Part shown: piece by piece, positions 15,158-24,715 of the stretch
Position numbering within the stretch: position 1 is the stretch's first letter
How the letters are laid out: each line of letters starts with the position of its first letter
Source: Desulfohalobiaceae bacterium S24
Lineage (GTDB): Bacteria > Desulfobacterota > Desulfovibrionia > Desulfovibrionales > Desulfothermaceae
Direction: 5' to 3'
DNA length: 43,047 nucleotides
Assembly (NCBI GenBank): GCA_011389765.1
Contig: JAABTT010000023.1
Span: 1-43,047, forward strand
Program-made: the position numbers and the translations under genes
The notes under the pieces: model-generated
Told to the model about the DNA's origin: nothing
Seen by the model: only the letters and a program-made list of their open reading frames with translations
Database searches by the model: none

Positions 15158-16398
15158 CAGTCGGCCTGTTTCCGAATAAATGACGGGATTTCGAATTCAT
15201 TTTCCTCAAAGACAAACTCCTCTTCGCCGGACTCTGCGGATTCATCCCCGGAGGTCTGTTCCTGGTGAAAGCGCTTCACTTCCTGGGGCTCAACACTCGC
15301 TGAACTGTCCTTGCGCAGATAGGTCGGGATGGTCAAGTCTTCATCCGTATTGCCGGGTGCCTTTTTGCCCGGTGCCCGGCGTCCCTGCCGGAACCCTTTG
15401 AGCGAGGTGATCTTGGAATCCTCGGGTTCGCGCCGTTCTTCTTTCGCCTCGATCCCGGTGGCGATCACCGTGATCCTGAGTTCATCCGTGACGTCCTGAT
15501 CAAACACCGTCCCGAAATAAATCTGCGCATCCCCGCTGGCGGCCTCGGAGATGGCGCTGGCGGCCTCGCTGACTTCATCGATGGTCAGATCCATTCCCGA
15601 GGTGATATTCATGAGCACGCCCTGGGCCCCTTCGATGGAAACGTCCTCCAGGAGGGGACTGGTCATGGCCTTCATCGCGGCCTCCTTGGCCCGGCCCTCG
15701 CCCTGGCCGATGCCGGTCCCCATCAGGGCGAGCCCCATGCCGGACATCACCGCCTTGACATCGGCGAAATCCAGATTGATCAAGCCGGGAACCATGATCA
15801 AGTCGGAAATGCCTTTGACTGCATAGTACAGGACTTCATCCGCCTTTTTCAGCATTTCAATGAACGAGGCCTTTTTCGAAGCCAGAGATAACAGGCGGTC
15901 ATTGGGAATGGTGATGATGCTGTCCACCACGCCCTTGAGACTCTCAATCCCTTTGTCCGCAGCCTGAAGCCTGCGCTTGCCTTCAAAAAAGAAGGGCTTG
16001 GTGACCACCCCCACGGTCAAGGCCCCGATTTCTTTCGCCGCCTCGGCAATGACCGGAGCGGCCCCGGTCCCGGTGCCGCCCCCCATGCCCGCGGTCACAA
16101 AGACCATATCGCATCCGCCGAGCATGTCCTTGATGGTGTCCACACTCTCCATGGCCGCTTCTTTGCCGATATCCGGATTGGCCCCCGCTCCCAATCCTTT
16201 GGTCAACTTTTCCCCAAGCTGCAGCTTGTGCTCGGCAACCGAATGCTTCAGGGCCTGAACATCGGTGTTCGCGGCGATAAAGGAAACCCCCTTGAGCGAA
16301 GAATTGATCATGTTGTTAATGGCATTGCCGCCGCCGCCGCCGACCCCGATCACTTTAATCTGGGCGTTGCCTTCCGGTTCAATCTCTAAAAAATCCAT
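15157..16398 (-). CDS. ftsZ: cell division protein FtsZ
   Basis: This is the tubulin-like GTPase that forms the cytokinetic Z ring at mid-cell. The start chosen ([16 protein letters not shown] at 16398, 413 residues) follows AAAGGAGG, whereas a longer in-frame start at 16476 has no such support. The glycine-rich N-terminal nucleotide loop ([13 protein letters not shown]) begins near residue 18, and the tubulin signature GMGGGTGTG lies at 104-112. A variable, charged linker occupies about 320-400. The C-terminal peptide [13 protein letters not shown] is the usual docking site for FtsA. It is the last gene of the dcw cluster, 273 bp after ftsA. Confidence 0.98.
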   Translation of the reverse strand: MDFLEIEPEGNAQIKVIGVGGGGGNAINNMINSSLKGVSFIAANTDVQALKHSVAEHKLQLGEKLTKGLGAGANPDIGKEAAMESVDTIKDMLGGCDMVFVTAGMGGGTGTGAAPVIAEAAKEIGALTVGVVTKPFFFEGKRRLQAADKGIESLKGVVDSIITIPNDRLLSLASKKASFIEMLKKADEVLYYAVKGISDLIMVPGLINLDFADVKAVMSGMGLALMGTGIGQGEGRAKEAAMKAMTSPLLEDVSIEGAQGVLMNITSGMDLTIDEVSEAASAISEAASGDAQIYFGTVFDQDVTDELRITVIATGIEAKEERREPEDSKITSLKGFRQGRRAPGKKAPGNTDEDLTIPTYLRKDSSASVEPQEVKRFHQEQTSGDESAESGEEEFVFEENEFEIPSFIRKQAD

Positions 16399-16644
16399 GC
16401 CGACCTCCTTTATACTTCCACCAGGCAGACATTGCCTCTGGTTGTGCCAGAACCTCCTGTCCCCGTAAAGGGACATATCTGTTCAAAGCGCACTGTCTGC
16501 CTCGCGGAATTCTATGGTTTTGCACACCCCATCCCTCTTTTTGTAAAAACCTGCCACATGTTTGACACTGATCACTAGAAAATCCTGTTCGGCAATAGAG
16601 CCTGACCGACACAAAGCTCCCTCAGAGAGCTGCCCTCCGCCAGG

Positions 16645-16674
16645 TGATTTTTGAAGGTCTTCCTTCAAAAATCA
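16645..16674 (-). other. perfect hairpin at the ftsA stop codon
   Basis: TGATTTTTGAAGG (16645-16657) and its complement (16662-16674) form a 13-bp stem with a 4-nt loop that includes the ftsA stop. It lacks a T-tract on the minus strand. It lies in the 273-bp ftsA-ftsZ gap, which also has a small TGTCCC/GGGACA stem near 16458-16477. It may attenuate or process the ftsA-ftsZ transcript. Confidence 0.7.
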
Positions 16675-17907
16675 TGTGACATCAGCGAACCAGCGGCGCA
16701 TCCAGGTGAGAATCCGTTGAAACATGCGCTTTTCGCCTGAGGCGATCCTGAGCCGCAGTCCGGTTCGTTTCGAATCCGCCCCGTGCAGCAGCAAGCCCAC
16801 GGCAGTGGAAAATTTGGGATTATCCACCACATCCCGCAATCCGCCTATGCCTCTGGGATATCCCACGCGGACCGGCAGATTGAAGACCTGCTCCCCCAAC
16901 TCCTCAATCCCGTCAATCAAAGAGGAGCCCCCGCTCAGGACCACGCCGGCCCCGACCAGTTCTTTATACCCGGATTTGATCAACTCCTGATCCACCAGCC
17001 CCAGGATTTCCTCGATTCTGGGTTCACAGATTTCAGCCAGGACCCGTCTGGAAACCGTGCGGGGCTCCCGTCCCCCCACACTCTGTACGTCAATGGTTTC
17101 ATTGTTCTGCACCATATCCGCAATGGCACAGCCTTTTTCTATTTTGATTTTTTCGGCGCTGCGCATCGGCGTACGCAAACCAAAGGCGATATCATTGGTC
17201 AAATTCGCGCCCCCCAGGGCCAGAACCGAAATATGCTTGATGGAATCCTGGGAAAAAATGGACAAATCCGTGGTCCCGCCCCCGATATCCACCAGCGCGA
17301 CCCCGATTTCCCGCTCCTCCTCGGTGAGCACGGCTTCGGACGAGGCCAATGATTCCAGGACAATGGACGAGACGTCCAGGCTGGCCCGGTGGCAGGAACG
17401 GACAATATTCTGGGCGCTGGAGACCGCCCCGGTGACAATATGGACCTTGACCTCCAATCGCACTCCGGCCATGCCCACCGGATCTTCGATGCCGCCCTGA
17501 TCATCCACGATATACTCTTGCGGCAGAATATGGATCAATTCCCGATCCAGGGGGATGGCCACGGCTTTGGCCGCATCCAGGGCGCGCTCGACATCGCGTT
17601 GGGTCACTTCGCCGCCTTTGACTGCGATCACTCCGTGGCTGTTAAAGCCCATGATATGGCTGCCCGCGATTCCGGCAAAAACACTCCTGATTTCGCACCC
17701 GGCCATGAGTTCGGCCTCTTCCAGGGCCTTTTTGATGGATTGAACCGTCTGTTCAATATTGACCACAACCCCTTTTCTGAGTCCTGTGGAGGGATTCATC
17801 CCAATCCCCACCACATCCACGCCGTCAGGCGTGGTCTCGCCGACGACCACACAGATTTTTGTGGTCCCGATATCCAGACCGACGATGATTTCCGGCTTTG
17901 AACTCAT
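16672..17907 (-). CDS. ftsA: cell division protein FtsA
   Basis: The 411-residue actin-like ATPase anchors FtsZ filaments to the membrane and recruits later division proteins. The phosphate-1 motif IVGLDIGTTKICVVVGE starts near residue 8. The second phosphate motif is VALVDIGGGTTDLSIF (about residue 200), and the adenosine motif includes GVVLSGGSSLIDG (about 320). The SHS2-type 1C subdomain lies between, with HILPQEYIVD near 110. The C-terminus MFQRILTWMRRWF is an amphipathic helix suited to membrane binding. The start overlaps the ftsQ stop by 4 bp (ATGA), which indicates translational coupling. Confidence 0.98.
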   Translation of the reverse strand: MSSKPEIIVGLDIGTTKICVVVGETTPDGVDVVGIGMNPSTGLRKGVVVNIEQTVQSIKKALEEAELMAGCEIRSVFAGIAGSHIMGFNSHGVIAVKGGEVTQRDVERALDAAKAVAIPLDRELIHILPQEYIVDDQGGIEDPVGMAGVRLEVKVHIVTGAVSSAQNIVRSCHRASLDVSSIVLESLASSEAVLTEEEREIGVALVDIGGGTTDLSIFSQDSIKHISVLALGGANLTNDIAFGLRTPMRSAEKIKIEKGCAIADMVQNNETIDVQSVGGREPRTVSRRVLAEICEPRIEEILGLVDQELIKSGYKELVGAGVVLSGGSSLIDGIEELGEQVFNLPVRVGYPRGIGGLRDVVDNPKFSTAVGLLLHGADSKRTGLRLRIASGEKRMFQRILTWMRRWFADVT

Positions 17908-18641
17908 ACCTGATTCTCCTTTTTCACCCAGCCCAGATGTCCGGCAGTCCAGATCATAAACGTCTCCTCGAGTTCCCTCCGGCGGTCAAGATCACGCCAG
18001 ATTTTCCGCAAGCTGTTGATATTCACCTGCAGCGAGCCGGTATTCAAACGGACGGTCATGTTTCTTCCCTGCAGAAAAAACTCCACGATTTCACCGCCGG
18101 CTACAAACCGGAGCCAACTGGATTCAGCCAGGCTGAACGGAAAGGCTTTTCCCTCGAATTGTCTGCACAGGGCTTTCAGTTTCCGGGATTGCAACGCAGA
18201 TCCTTTGTCAAAGACCAGGTGCGGCAAGGACACAAAATCCTCGGCGAGAACAGGACCGATACCCCGGCCCTCTTGATCTGCGTAATACACGGCGTCATCT
18301 TTTTGGATCCAGAAAGCCGGTTTGCGTTCCTTGACTGCGATGTGAACCGTATGGGGCAGCTCCCGGCGAACGCGGGCCGCATCAATCCATGGATCTTGTT
18401 CAAGGGCGTCCTTCACCTTTTTGATATGGACGGCGAGAATGTTTGCACCCGGTTCGATCCCGGATATCTGCGAAATTTGACCATTATCAAAGTGCCGATT
18501 GCCGGTTATGCGGATCTGCTCAATCTGCATGCCCGGCGTATGGAGCAGCCAGACATAGCCTCGCAGCAAGCCCCAGCTCACAGCGCCTAAAAGCAGGACA
18601 AAAGCGCTTAGCTGGAAAAAACGGATGACAAACTTCCCCAT
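17904..18641 (-). CDS. ftsQ: cell division protein FtsQ/DivIB
   Basis: The 245-residue bitopic protein of the divisome bridges early and late division proteins. A single N-terminal membrane helix (FQLSAFVLLLGAVSWGLLRG, about residues 8-27) follows a very short cytoplasmic end. The POTRA domain is visible as IEQIRITGNRHFDNGQI with the PWIDAARVRRELP motif (about residues 40-110). The remaining FtsQ beta domain lies in the periplasm. It overlaps ftsA and lies 36 bp downstream of murB. A ddl gene, often found here in other bacteria, is absent. Confidence 0.95.
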   Translation of the reverse strand: MGKFVIRFFQLSAFVLLLGAVSWGLLRGYVWLLHTPGMQIEQIRITGNRHFDNGQISQISGIEPGANILAVHIKKVKDALEQDPWIDAARVRRELPHTVHIAVKERKPAFWIQKDDAVYYADQEGRGIGPVLAEDFVSLPHLVFDKGSALQSRKLKALCRQFEGKAFPFSLAESSWLRFVAGGEIVEFFLQGRNMTVRLNTGSLQVNINSLRKIWRDLDRRRELEETFMIWTAGHLGWVKKENQV

Positions 18642-18677
18642 AAGAGTTCCTGATCCCGGATTGAAATTTCAAATCCC

Positions 18678-19559
18678 TCACTTTGAGATGCATTTGACTT
18701 CAAGCTCAAGCTCGAATCCGAACTGCCCCCTGCACCGCTCCCGGGCAACGGCAATGAGTTCCAGGGCCTCTGTACTTCGGCCCTGCCCGTGGTTGATGAG
18801 AAAATTGGCATGCCGCTCGGAAAAGCCCATATCTCCGACCCGGTATCCCTTCAACCCGCATCTGTCCAGAAGCCTGCCCGCGGAGACACCGGGCTTTGGA
18901 TTTTTGAAAACACAGCCGCAGGTCCGGTTCAGTATGGGCTGAGTTGCTTTTTTATGAAAATACACCTCGCGCATCTTGGCATGGATTTTCCCGGGCTCGG
19001 ACTTTGCGAAAGCAAACTTCGCCTTGCTCGCCACCCAGAAGCCCTCGCCGATTCCGGGATCAAACAACCTATACCCGGTGCGCAGCTGCCCGGCATCGAG
19101 CCAGAACAAGCCCCTCTCCGCTGTCCAGAACTGGACGCCCAACAGGCGCTCCCCCAGCGTACAGCCATAGGACCCGGCATTCATGGCCACAGCCCCGCCA
19201 ACAGTCCCTGGAATACCGATCAAGCCTTCCAAACCGCTCCAGCCCCGTCGCTTGCATTCCGCCAGGAAACCGGCCAGGGTCTGTCCGCCCTGTACAACGG
19301 CCTCGCCCCGGCCGGCTCTTTGCTGGAAAAACTCGCTCAAACCCCCTTCCTGTCGAATCAAGACAAAGGGGAGTTCGGCGTCCATAGCCAGGACATTGCT
19401 GCCCCGCCCCAGGACCAGGGGAGTTCCCCCAAAATCCTGCACAAGTTCCGGCAGTTGCTCCCAGTCCTGATCCTTTTCTATCCAGACTTCCGCCAGGGCT
19501 TTCCCCCCCAGTCTCAAGGTGGTTCGCTTTCGAAGGCTTGGTTCCGGAATAAGGCGCAT
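18678..19559 (-). CDS. murB: UDP-N-acetylenolpyruvoylglucosamine reductase
   Basis: The 293-residue FAD enzyme reduces UDP-GlcNAc-enolpyruvate to UDP-MurNAc with NADPH in the cytoplasm. Visible motifs are TTLRLGGKA near residue 14, the FAD loop LGRGSNVLA (about 50), GLEGLIGIPGTVGGAVAMNAG (about 112-132) and the end segment FSERHANFLINHG. The short length and layout fit a type II MurB. The usual catalytic serine in the (S)GSVFKNP segment is replaced by cysteine here (TCGCVFKNP), a known variant in some lineages that can still donate the proton. It lies 16 bp after murC. Confidence 0.97.
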   Translation of the reverse strand: MRLIPEPSLRKRTTLRLGGKALAEVWIEKDQDWEQLPELVQDFGGTPLVLGRGSNVLAMDAELPFVLIRQEGGLSEFFQQRAGRGEAVVQGGQTLAGFLAECKRRGWSGLEGLIGIPGTVGGAVAMNAGSYGCTLGERLLGVQFWTAERGLFWLDAGQLRTGYRLFDPGIGEGFWVASKAKFAFAKSEPGKIHAKMREVYFHKKATQPILNRTCGCVFKNPKPGVSAGRLLDRCGLKGYRVGDMGFSERHANFLINHGQGRSTEALELIAVARERCRGQFGFELELEVKCISK

Positions 19560-19575
19560 GATCGAATATTATAAT

Positions 19576-20976
19576 TTATTTCAAAAAGTTATGAGTAAGT
19601 CTTGCCGCAGGCAAAACTGACTCCAGAAAACGCTCCCCCACCTGCCAGACACTGCCGGCCCCCAGGGTCAGCAGGACATCGCCGTCCTTGATCCGCTCTT
19701 TCAAAACCTGCAAACAGCTATCCAGATCAGGGCAAAACACCGAATCAACCCGGCTGACCTGCCGAATGCCCTGGAGCAGTCCGGCCCCGTTGATTCCGGG
19801 GATAGGATCTTCCGAAGCCGGATAGACTTCCAGAAGCAGCAGCAGGTCCGCTTCGTCAAAAGCCCGGCAGAAATCGCCGAACAAAGCCTGGGTTCTGCTG
19901 AAGCGGTGGGGTTGAAAAACCACCACCAGTCGTTTTCCAGGATAGACCTGCCTCATGGTTTGGAGGGTCGTTTTGATCTCGGTGGGGTGATGACCATAAT
20001 CATCCACCACCGGTATGGTCCCGGCCTCTCCCTTTTTTTCCATACGCCGACCGACGCCGGTGAACTGCTTCAAGCTTTTCAGAATGGCTTCTTTTCTGAT
20101 GCCGGCCTGCAGGGCAAGGGCGATCACGCCGAGACAATTCAAAACATTGTGCTTCCCGGGCTGCGCCAGGACCACCTCCCCCCAGGGCCGATCCCCAAGC
20201 AGTACCTCAAAGTGGCTGTGCATACCCAGTTCCTTGATCTCGGCTCGAATATCGTTTCCCTGCTCAAAGCCGTAGCTCAGCACAGGCCTTTTGACTCTGG
20301 GCAGCAGCCGCTGCACTCCGGGATCATCCCCGCAGACCACATTGGTGCCATAAAACGGAATCTGGTTGAGAAAACGAACAAAAGCGTTTTCTATGGCCTG
20401 CAGGTCAGAATAGTAATCCAGATGATCGCTGTCCACATTGGTGACCAGGGTCATGATGGGCAAAAGACATAAAAATGAGCCGTCGGATTCATCCGCCTCA
20501 GCGATCAAATACTCTCCTTGTCCCAGCAGGGCATGGGTTCCCAGGCTGTTCAGCCGCCCGCCGATGATCACCGTAGGTTCAAGGCCGGCATCGATAAACA
20601 CGGTGCCCAGCAATGAAGTCGTCGTGGTCTTGCCGTGGGTGCCGGCCACGGCAAGACCTGTTTTCAGACGCATCAGTTCGGCCAGCATTTCCGCCCGGGG
20701 AATCACCGGTATGCCGAGCCTTCTGGCTTCCAGAACCTCGGGATTCTCATCCCCGACGGCAGTTGACTTGACCAGAACATCCGCCTGGCCGACATGCTCT
20801 TTCTTATGTCCCAGGCAGATCCGGGCGCCAATTGATTGCAGGCGGAGCACGGCCTTGTTTTCACTGATGTCCGAACCACTGACCCGGTAGTTCTGATTGA
20901 TGAGCACTTCCGCGATTCCGCTCATTCCGGAACCGCCGATCCCGACCATATGGATATGTTTGATGGAATTTTTCAT
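19576..20976 (-). CDS. murC: UDP-N-acetylmuramate-L-alanine ligase
   Basis: The 466-residue ATP-dependent ligase adds L-alanine to UDP-MurNAc. The N-terminal Rossmann domain starts with [15 protein letters not shown] (residues 9-23). The ATP P-loop GTHGKTTTT is at 112-120. The central-domain [10 protein letters not shown] and the metal-lysine region follow, and the C-terminal domain holds [12 protein letters not shown] with the conserved His pair. It lies between murG and murB in the dcw order, with a 22-bp gap after murG. Confidence 0.98.
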   Translation of the reverse strand: MKNSIKHIHMVGIGGSGMSGIAEVLINQNYRVSGSDISENKAVLRLQSIGARICLGHKKEHVGQADVLVKSTAVGDENPEVLEARRLGIPVIPRAEMLAELMRLKTGLAVAGTHGKTTTTSLLGTVFIDAGLEPTVIIGGRLNSLGTHALLGQGEYLIAEADESDGSFLCLLPIMTLVTNVDSDHLDYYSDLQAIENAFVRFLNQIPFYGTNVVCGDDPGVQRLLPRVKRPVLSYGFEQGNDIRAEIKELGMHSHFEVLLGDRPWGEVVLAQPGKHNVLNCLGVIALALQAGIRKEAILKSLKQFTGVGRRMEKKGEAGTIPVVDDYGHHPTEIKTTLQTMRQVYPGKRLVVVFQPHRFSRTQALFGDFCRAFDEADLLLLLEVYPASEDPIPGINGAGLLQGIRQVSRVDSVFCPDLDSCLQVLKERIKDGDVLLTLGAGSVWQVGERFLESVLPAARLTHNFLK

Positions 20977-20998
20977 GGCTCGTATTCAGGGTCTCTGT

Positions 20999-22117
20999 TC
21001 AATGCTTCAGCCCTCTTTTTTCCTGCGTCAGCCTCTCCAAGGCCTCAACAATGTGAAGCGCGGCTTCAGGCCGGCCCATATTTTTGGCGGCCCGGCCCAT
21101 ATCCAGAAGTTGATCCGGGACGGCCAGAAGATCCATGATCAACTTTCCCAGATCCAGGTCATCAAGATAGCTCTGTTCCACCACCATGGCCGCCCCCTGC
21201 TTCTCCAGCTCCCGGGCATTGGTCAGCTGATGTCGTCCGGTGGCATACGGAAAGGGGATCAAGACACTCGGCCGGCCAACAGCCATCAATTCGGCAACTG
21301 TTGAAGCCCCGGCCCTGGAAACCACCAGATCCGACCAGGCATAGGCCCCTGCCATATCCTGAATAAACTCGAAGACCTGTCCTGTATCCATCCCCAAGCG
21401 GGCATAGTCCTGCCTGATTTTTTCATAATCCCCGGCCCCGGTTTGGTGCCGGAGGCGAACCTCGTGCCTCTTCAAACCAGGCAGGGCCTTGACAATGGCT
21501 TCATTTACAGCCCTGGCCCCTTGACTGCCGCCCAGAACAAGCACGTTTTTCCCTGTCTGATTATTGCCGTAATTTTTCGGGGCCTGGGACCCGACCTGAA
21601 TCAGCTCGGTTCTGACGGGATTTCCGGTGACAATGGTCTTGGTCCGGTCAAAAGCCTGCTTTTCATCAGGAAATGAGAGAAAGATCTGTGTAACCCGTTT
21701 GCCGAGCATTGCGTTGCTCACTCCCGGACCGCTGTTTTGCTCGTGGATCGCAGTGATCCTCTTTTGAAGACAGGCCAGTATAACCGGGACAAAACTGGCG
21801 TAGCTTCCGAAACCAACCACCAACTCGGGATCGAACCTTTGATAAATCCCTCTGCATTGCAGAAGACTCTTCAAGAGCCACCATGCTGTGCCCGGCGATT
21901 TCGCAAGCCCTCTCCCCCTAACCCCCCTGGCGGGGAGCCCCTGAAAGTCCAGGCCGGCTTCTCGAGCCAGGACAGGCTCGGGGCCTTTATCGCCGCCGAT
22001 AAACAGCAGTTCCACCTTCGGCCAACGGCGCTTCAAGGCTTCGGCCACCGCCAAAGCCGGGAAGATATGCCCGCCGGTCCCCCCGCTTGCAAGGACCACC
22101 CGTTTCACAAGACCCAC
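20999..22117 (-). CDS. murG: UDP-GlcNAc:lipid I N-acetylglucosaminyltransferase
   Basis: The 372-residue GT28 enzyme converts lipid I to lipid II at the inner face of the membrane. The glycine-rich acceptor loop ASGGTGGHIFPALAVAEAL starts near residue 11, and GFGSYASFVPVIL and the HEQNSGPG motif follow. The second Rossmann domain has LVLGGSQGARAVNE (about 192) and the donor-binding SRAGASTVAELMAVG (about 264). The start is a GTG at 22117 with GAGGA five bases before it. It begins 10 bp after the ftsW stop. Confidence 0.97.
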   Translation of the reverse strand: MGLVKRVVLASGGTGGHIFPALAVAEALKRRWPKVELLFIGGDKGPEPVLAREAGLDFQGLPARGVRGRGLAKSPGTAWWLLKSLLQCRGIYQRFDPELVVGFGSYASFVPVILACLQKRITAIHEQNSGPGVSNAMLGKRVTQIFLSFPDEKQAFDRTKTIVTGNPVRTELIQVGSQAPKNYGNNQTGKNVLVLGGSQGARAVNEAIVKALPGLKRHEVRLRHQTGAGDYEKIRQDYARLGMDTGQVFEFIQDMAGAYAWSDLVVSRAGASTVAELMAVGRPSVLIPFPYATGRHQLTNARELEKQGAAMVVEQSYLDDLDLGKLIMDLLAVPDQLLDMGRAAKNMGRPEAALHIVEALERLTQEKRGLKH

Positions 22118-22127
22118 AATTTCCTCA

Positions 22128-23240
22128 TCAACTGCCCTGCCTCCCGATTTTGAGAATCATGCCGACACTAAAGGACATGGCCAGGAGGTTGGACCCTCCA
22201 TAACTGACAAAGGGAAAGGGCAAGCCCTTGGGCGGCACCGATCCCAGAACCACTGCCGCATGGAGAAAAGCACCCAGCAATATCACCAGAGCCAGGCCGA
22301 CTCCGGTCAGGCGGTCCTGGAGATCCTGCTGTCTGAGGCTGATACAGAAACTCTTGTACAAAATTACCGAAAGACAGGCGAAAACCAGGGAGATCCCGGC
22401 AAAACCCAGTTCTTCCCCCAGCACCGCCAGGATAAAATCGTTATGGGCTTCGGGCAGGAAAAACAGTTTTTGTTTCCCCGCCCCCAGGCCCTGCCCGAGA
22501 AAATTCCCGGAGCCAAGGGCATACAAGGATTGCACGAGCTGATATCCGCTGGTCTGGGCATTCTCAAAGGGATGGAGGAAGGCCAGCCAGCGCTTCAAAC
22601 GATACGGGGCCTGCACAATCATGATGCCGGCCAGAGAAGCGCTCAATATCACTGAACACGCCAAATACACCAGACGGGTGCCGGCCACCAGGCTCAAAAG
22701 CAAAAACAGAAGAATCAGGAAAATCGCTCCGCCAAAGTCCGGCTGCAGCAGCAATAAACAGGCCATTATTCCCGTAAACAGCAAGGGCGGCAAGAACCCC
22801 ACGCTGAAGGTCTTGAGTTTATCCTGCTTTTGACTGAAAAAATATCCCAAATAGAGCACCAATCCAATTTTTGCCGCTTCCAGAGGCTGGATAGAGATCA
22901 GGCCGAGATCAAGCCAGCGGCTGGCGCCGCCTGCTGTGATTCCCAGGGAGGTCAGGGTCAATCCCAGCAGGAGGATACTCCCGAAAAACCAGATGTACAC
23001 CGTTCGATAAAAGAAGGCCCTGGGCAAGTGCAGGACGGTCCAGATCAAAAGCAGGCCCACAATGGAATAGACCGCCTGTTTCTTAAAAAAGTACAAGGCG
23101 TCGCCTCTGATTTTTTCCGCCATGACGCCGCTGGAACTCAGAACCATGAGCAGCCCCAGAGCCATCAAGACCAGGACGGCCAGCAACAATGGCAGGTCCA
23201 GGGCATCCCTCCGATCTTTTCCGGCATGAATGGCAGACAT
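22128..23240 (-). CDS. ftsW: SEDS-family peptidoglycan glycosyltransferase FtsW
   Basis: This is a 370-residue polytopic membrane protein with about ten hydrophobic segments. It polymerises lipid II at the septum together with FtsI. The start MSAIHAGKDRRDALDLPLLL (ATG at 23240) is chosen because the long in-frame extension to 23486 runs through murD and reads as non-coding. Conserved SEDS blocks include GGASRWLDLG (about 120), LQPDFGGAI (about 170), AHNDFILAVLGEELGF (about 275) and the C-terminal PFVSYGGSNLLA. AAAGGGAG precedes the ATG. It lies 4 bp after murD. Confidence 0.96.
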   Translation of the reverse strand: MSAIHAGKDRRDALDLPLLLAVLVLMALGLLMVLSSSGVMAEKIRGDALYFFKKQAVYSIVGLLLIWTVLHLPRAFFYRTVYIWFFGSILLLGLTLTSLGITAGGASRWLDLGLISIQPLEAAKIGLVLYLGYFFSQKQDKLKTFSVGFLPPLLFTGIMACLLLLQPDFGGAIFLILLFLLLSLVAGTRLVYLACSVILSASLAGIMIVQAPYRLKRWLAFLHPFENAQTSGYQLVQSLYALGSGNFLGQGLGAGKQKLFFLPEAHNDFILAVLGEELGFAGISLVFACLSVILYKSFCISLRQQDLQDRLTGVGLALVILLGAFLHAAVVLGSVPPKGLPFPFVSYGGSNLLAMSFSVGMILKIGRQGS

Positions 23241-23244
23241 GTGT

Positions 23245-24603
23245 TCAGCTGCTCCCTTTTTCGGCATTCGCATTAAGCAGATCATTGACCAGATCGATAA
23301 AGGCCTGTCCCCGGTGTTCGTAATTTTCAAACAGATCAAAACTCGAAGTGCCGGGAGACAGCAGGACGATATCTCCCGGGCTCGTCCTGGAGACGATTTT
23401 CCGGAAGGCCTGCTTGAGCGTCGGCTCCCAAAAGGTGGGCACCGAAGCGCCCCAGGCCGCTTCAAATATCTCCCGGCTTTCCCCAAACAAGCCTGCGACT
23501 TTGACCCGGCCGGCCAGCAGTTCCCGCAAACGTTCGGGCCGCCCGCCTTTGAACCGGCCCCCGGCCAGCAGCAGAATCGGCTCTTGAAAACTCTGCACGG
23601 CCGCTTCCTGAGCTTCGATCGTGGTTGCCTTGGAGTCGTTTATATAGCGCACGCCTTTGACCTCCCGAACGGGCTGCATCCGATGGGGCAGCCCCGGATA
23701 GGCCCTGACGGCTTCAGCCGCCTGCTCAGGCTCAATGCCGAAACAACTGCAGGCCAGGAAAGCCGCCTCGATATTCGCTTGATTGTGCGCACCCGCGAGA
23801 CTCGGACAGCTGAATCGCGCGCTCCCCTGGAAATACATTTTCCCGGCCCTGATCTCCCGGTTCTGCCCAAAATCCTGCTCTTGGTCCGCGGGCAGGATCG
23901 CTGTATCCTGTTCATGCTGGTTGGCAAAGATCTTCATTTTCGCCCGCCGGTAGGCATCCAGGCTTTCATGGTAATCAAGATGATTCGGATGAAAATTCAG
24001 GAAAACAGCGACCCCGGGATGAAAAGTCCAGGTATGCTCCAGCTGGAAACTGCTCACTTCCAGGATCACCCTTTCAGCCCGCCGGCCTTGAAGGACATAG
24101 TCCGACAAGGGCGTTCCGATATTCCCTCCAAGAAAAATCTTTTGCCCGGCCCGTTCCAGAATTGCCGCGATCAGGCTGACGGTGGTGGTTTTCCCGTTGC
24201 TTCCGGTCACCGCGATCAGGGATGCATCCACAAACCAGGAGGCCACCTCAAGCTCCGAATAAACAGGAAGCCTGCCCGCGGCTGGAAGCAGGTCCTTGAT
24301 CTTCCGCCTGGGGATTCCCGGGCTGAGCACCAGCAGATCGGCGTCCTGAAACTGCCTTTCTGTATGCGCCCCCTGTTCCAGTTCAATACCTGCCGCCTCC
24401 AGCTCGGCTCTGCTTTTTCCGTCAGGGGCTGTTTTCGATTTTTCAAGGAGTCTGACCCCGGCCCCTGCCGCCCGTGCCAATTTCGCGGCCGCCACGCCCG
24501 AACGGCCGGCCCCCAGAACCACAACCTGCTTTGTGCACAGCCGAAGTCCTCTTTTCTGCTCCTTCTCCAATGACAGCCCTGAATTTCTCTTTCCCTGCCC
24601 CAT
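23245..24603 (-). CDS. murD: UDP-N-acetylmuramoyl-L-alanine:D-glutamate ligase
   Basis: The cytoplasmic ligase adds D-glutamate to UDP-MurNAc-Ala. The N-terminal nucleotide-binding fold is visible in VVVLGAGRSGVAAAKLA, the ATP P-loop in AVTGSNGKTTTVSLIA, and the C-terminal domain in YINDSKATTIEAQEAAV and LLLAGGRFKGG. The exact start is unclear. The ATG at 24603 (452 residues, AAGGA before it) is used here. An upstream GTG/ATG series lies in purine-rich repeats, while homology begins only near CTKQVVVLG, where a CTG codon at 24540 follows AGAGGA. Confidence 0.93.
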   Translation of the reverse strand: MGQGKRNSGLSLEKEQKRGLRLCTKQVVVLGAGRSGVAAAKLARAAGAGVRLLEKSKTAPDGKSRAELEAAGIELEQGAHTERQFQDADLLVLSPGIPRRKIKDLLPAAGRLPVYSELEVASWFVDASLIAVTGSNGKTTTVSLIAAILERAGQKIFLGGNIGTPLSDYVLQGRRAERVILEVSSFQLEHTWTFHPGVAVFLNFHPNHLDYHESLDAYRRAKMKIFANQHEQDTAILPADQEQDFGQNREIRAGKMYFQGSARFSCPSLAGAHNQANIEAAFLACSCFGIEPEQAAEAVRAYPGLPHRMQPVREVKGVRYINDSKATTIEAQEAAVQSFQEPILLLAGGRFKGGRPERLRELLAGRVKVAGLFGESREIFEAAWGASVPTFWEPTLKQAFRKIVSRTSPGDIVLLSPGTSSFDLFENYEHRGQAFIDLVNDLLNANAEKGSS

Positions 24604-24715
24604 TCTTCCTTCCGCCTTCCGCATTCCCCGTTTCTTCCTCCGCATTCCCCCTTCCGCACTCCGAGCTCCGCCTTCCGCACTCCGCGCTCCACCTTCCGAG
24701 TTCGGTATTTCTTCA
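24598..24715 (-). repeat. purine-rich degenerate short repeats between mraY and murD
   Basis: On the minus strand the whole gap between the mraY stop and murD is made of degenerate repeats of GGAAGGCGGAGTGCGGA type, about 17-22 bp long. They contain many Shine-Dalgarno-like AGGAG and GGAAGG strings and several in-frame ATG codons, so the murD start cannot be fixed from sequence. Translated, they read as a low-complexity Arg, Glu and Gly repeat unlike any MurD N-terminus. Confidence 0.75.

Noticed and set aside
22128..23486. A longer FtsW starting at 23486
   Set aside because: The first 82 codons lie inside murD in another frame and look non-coding. The ATG at 23240 has a ribosome binding site and the expected FtsW N-terminus.
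23230..24573. A 447-codon plus-strand open frame across murD
   Set aside because: It lies opposite the conserved murD gene and reads as Pro/Gln/Arg-rich text with no known motif.
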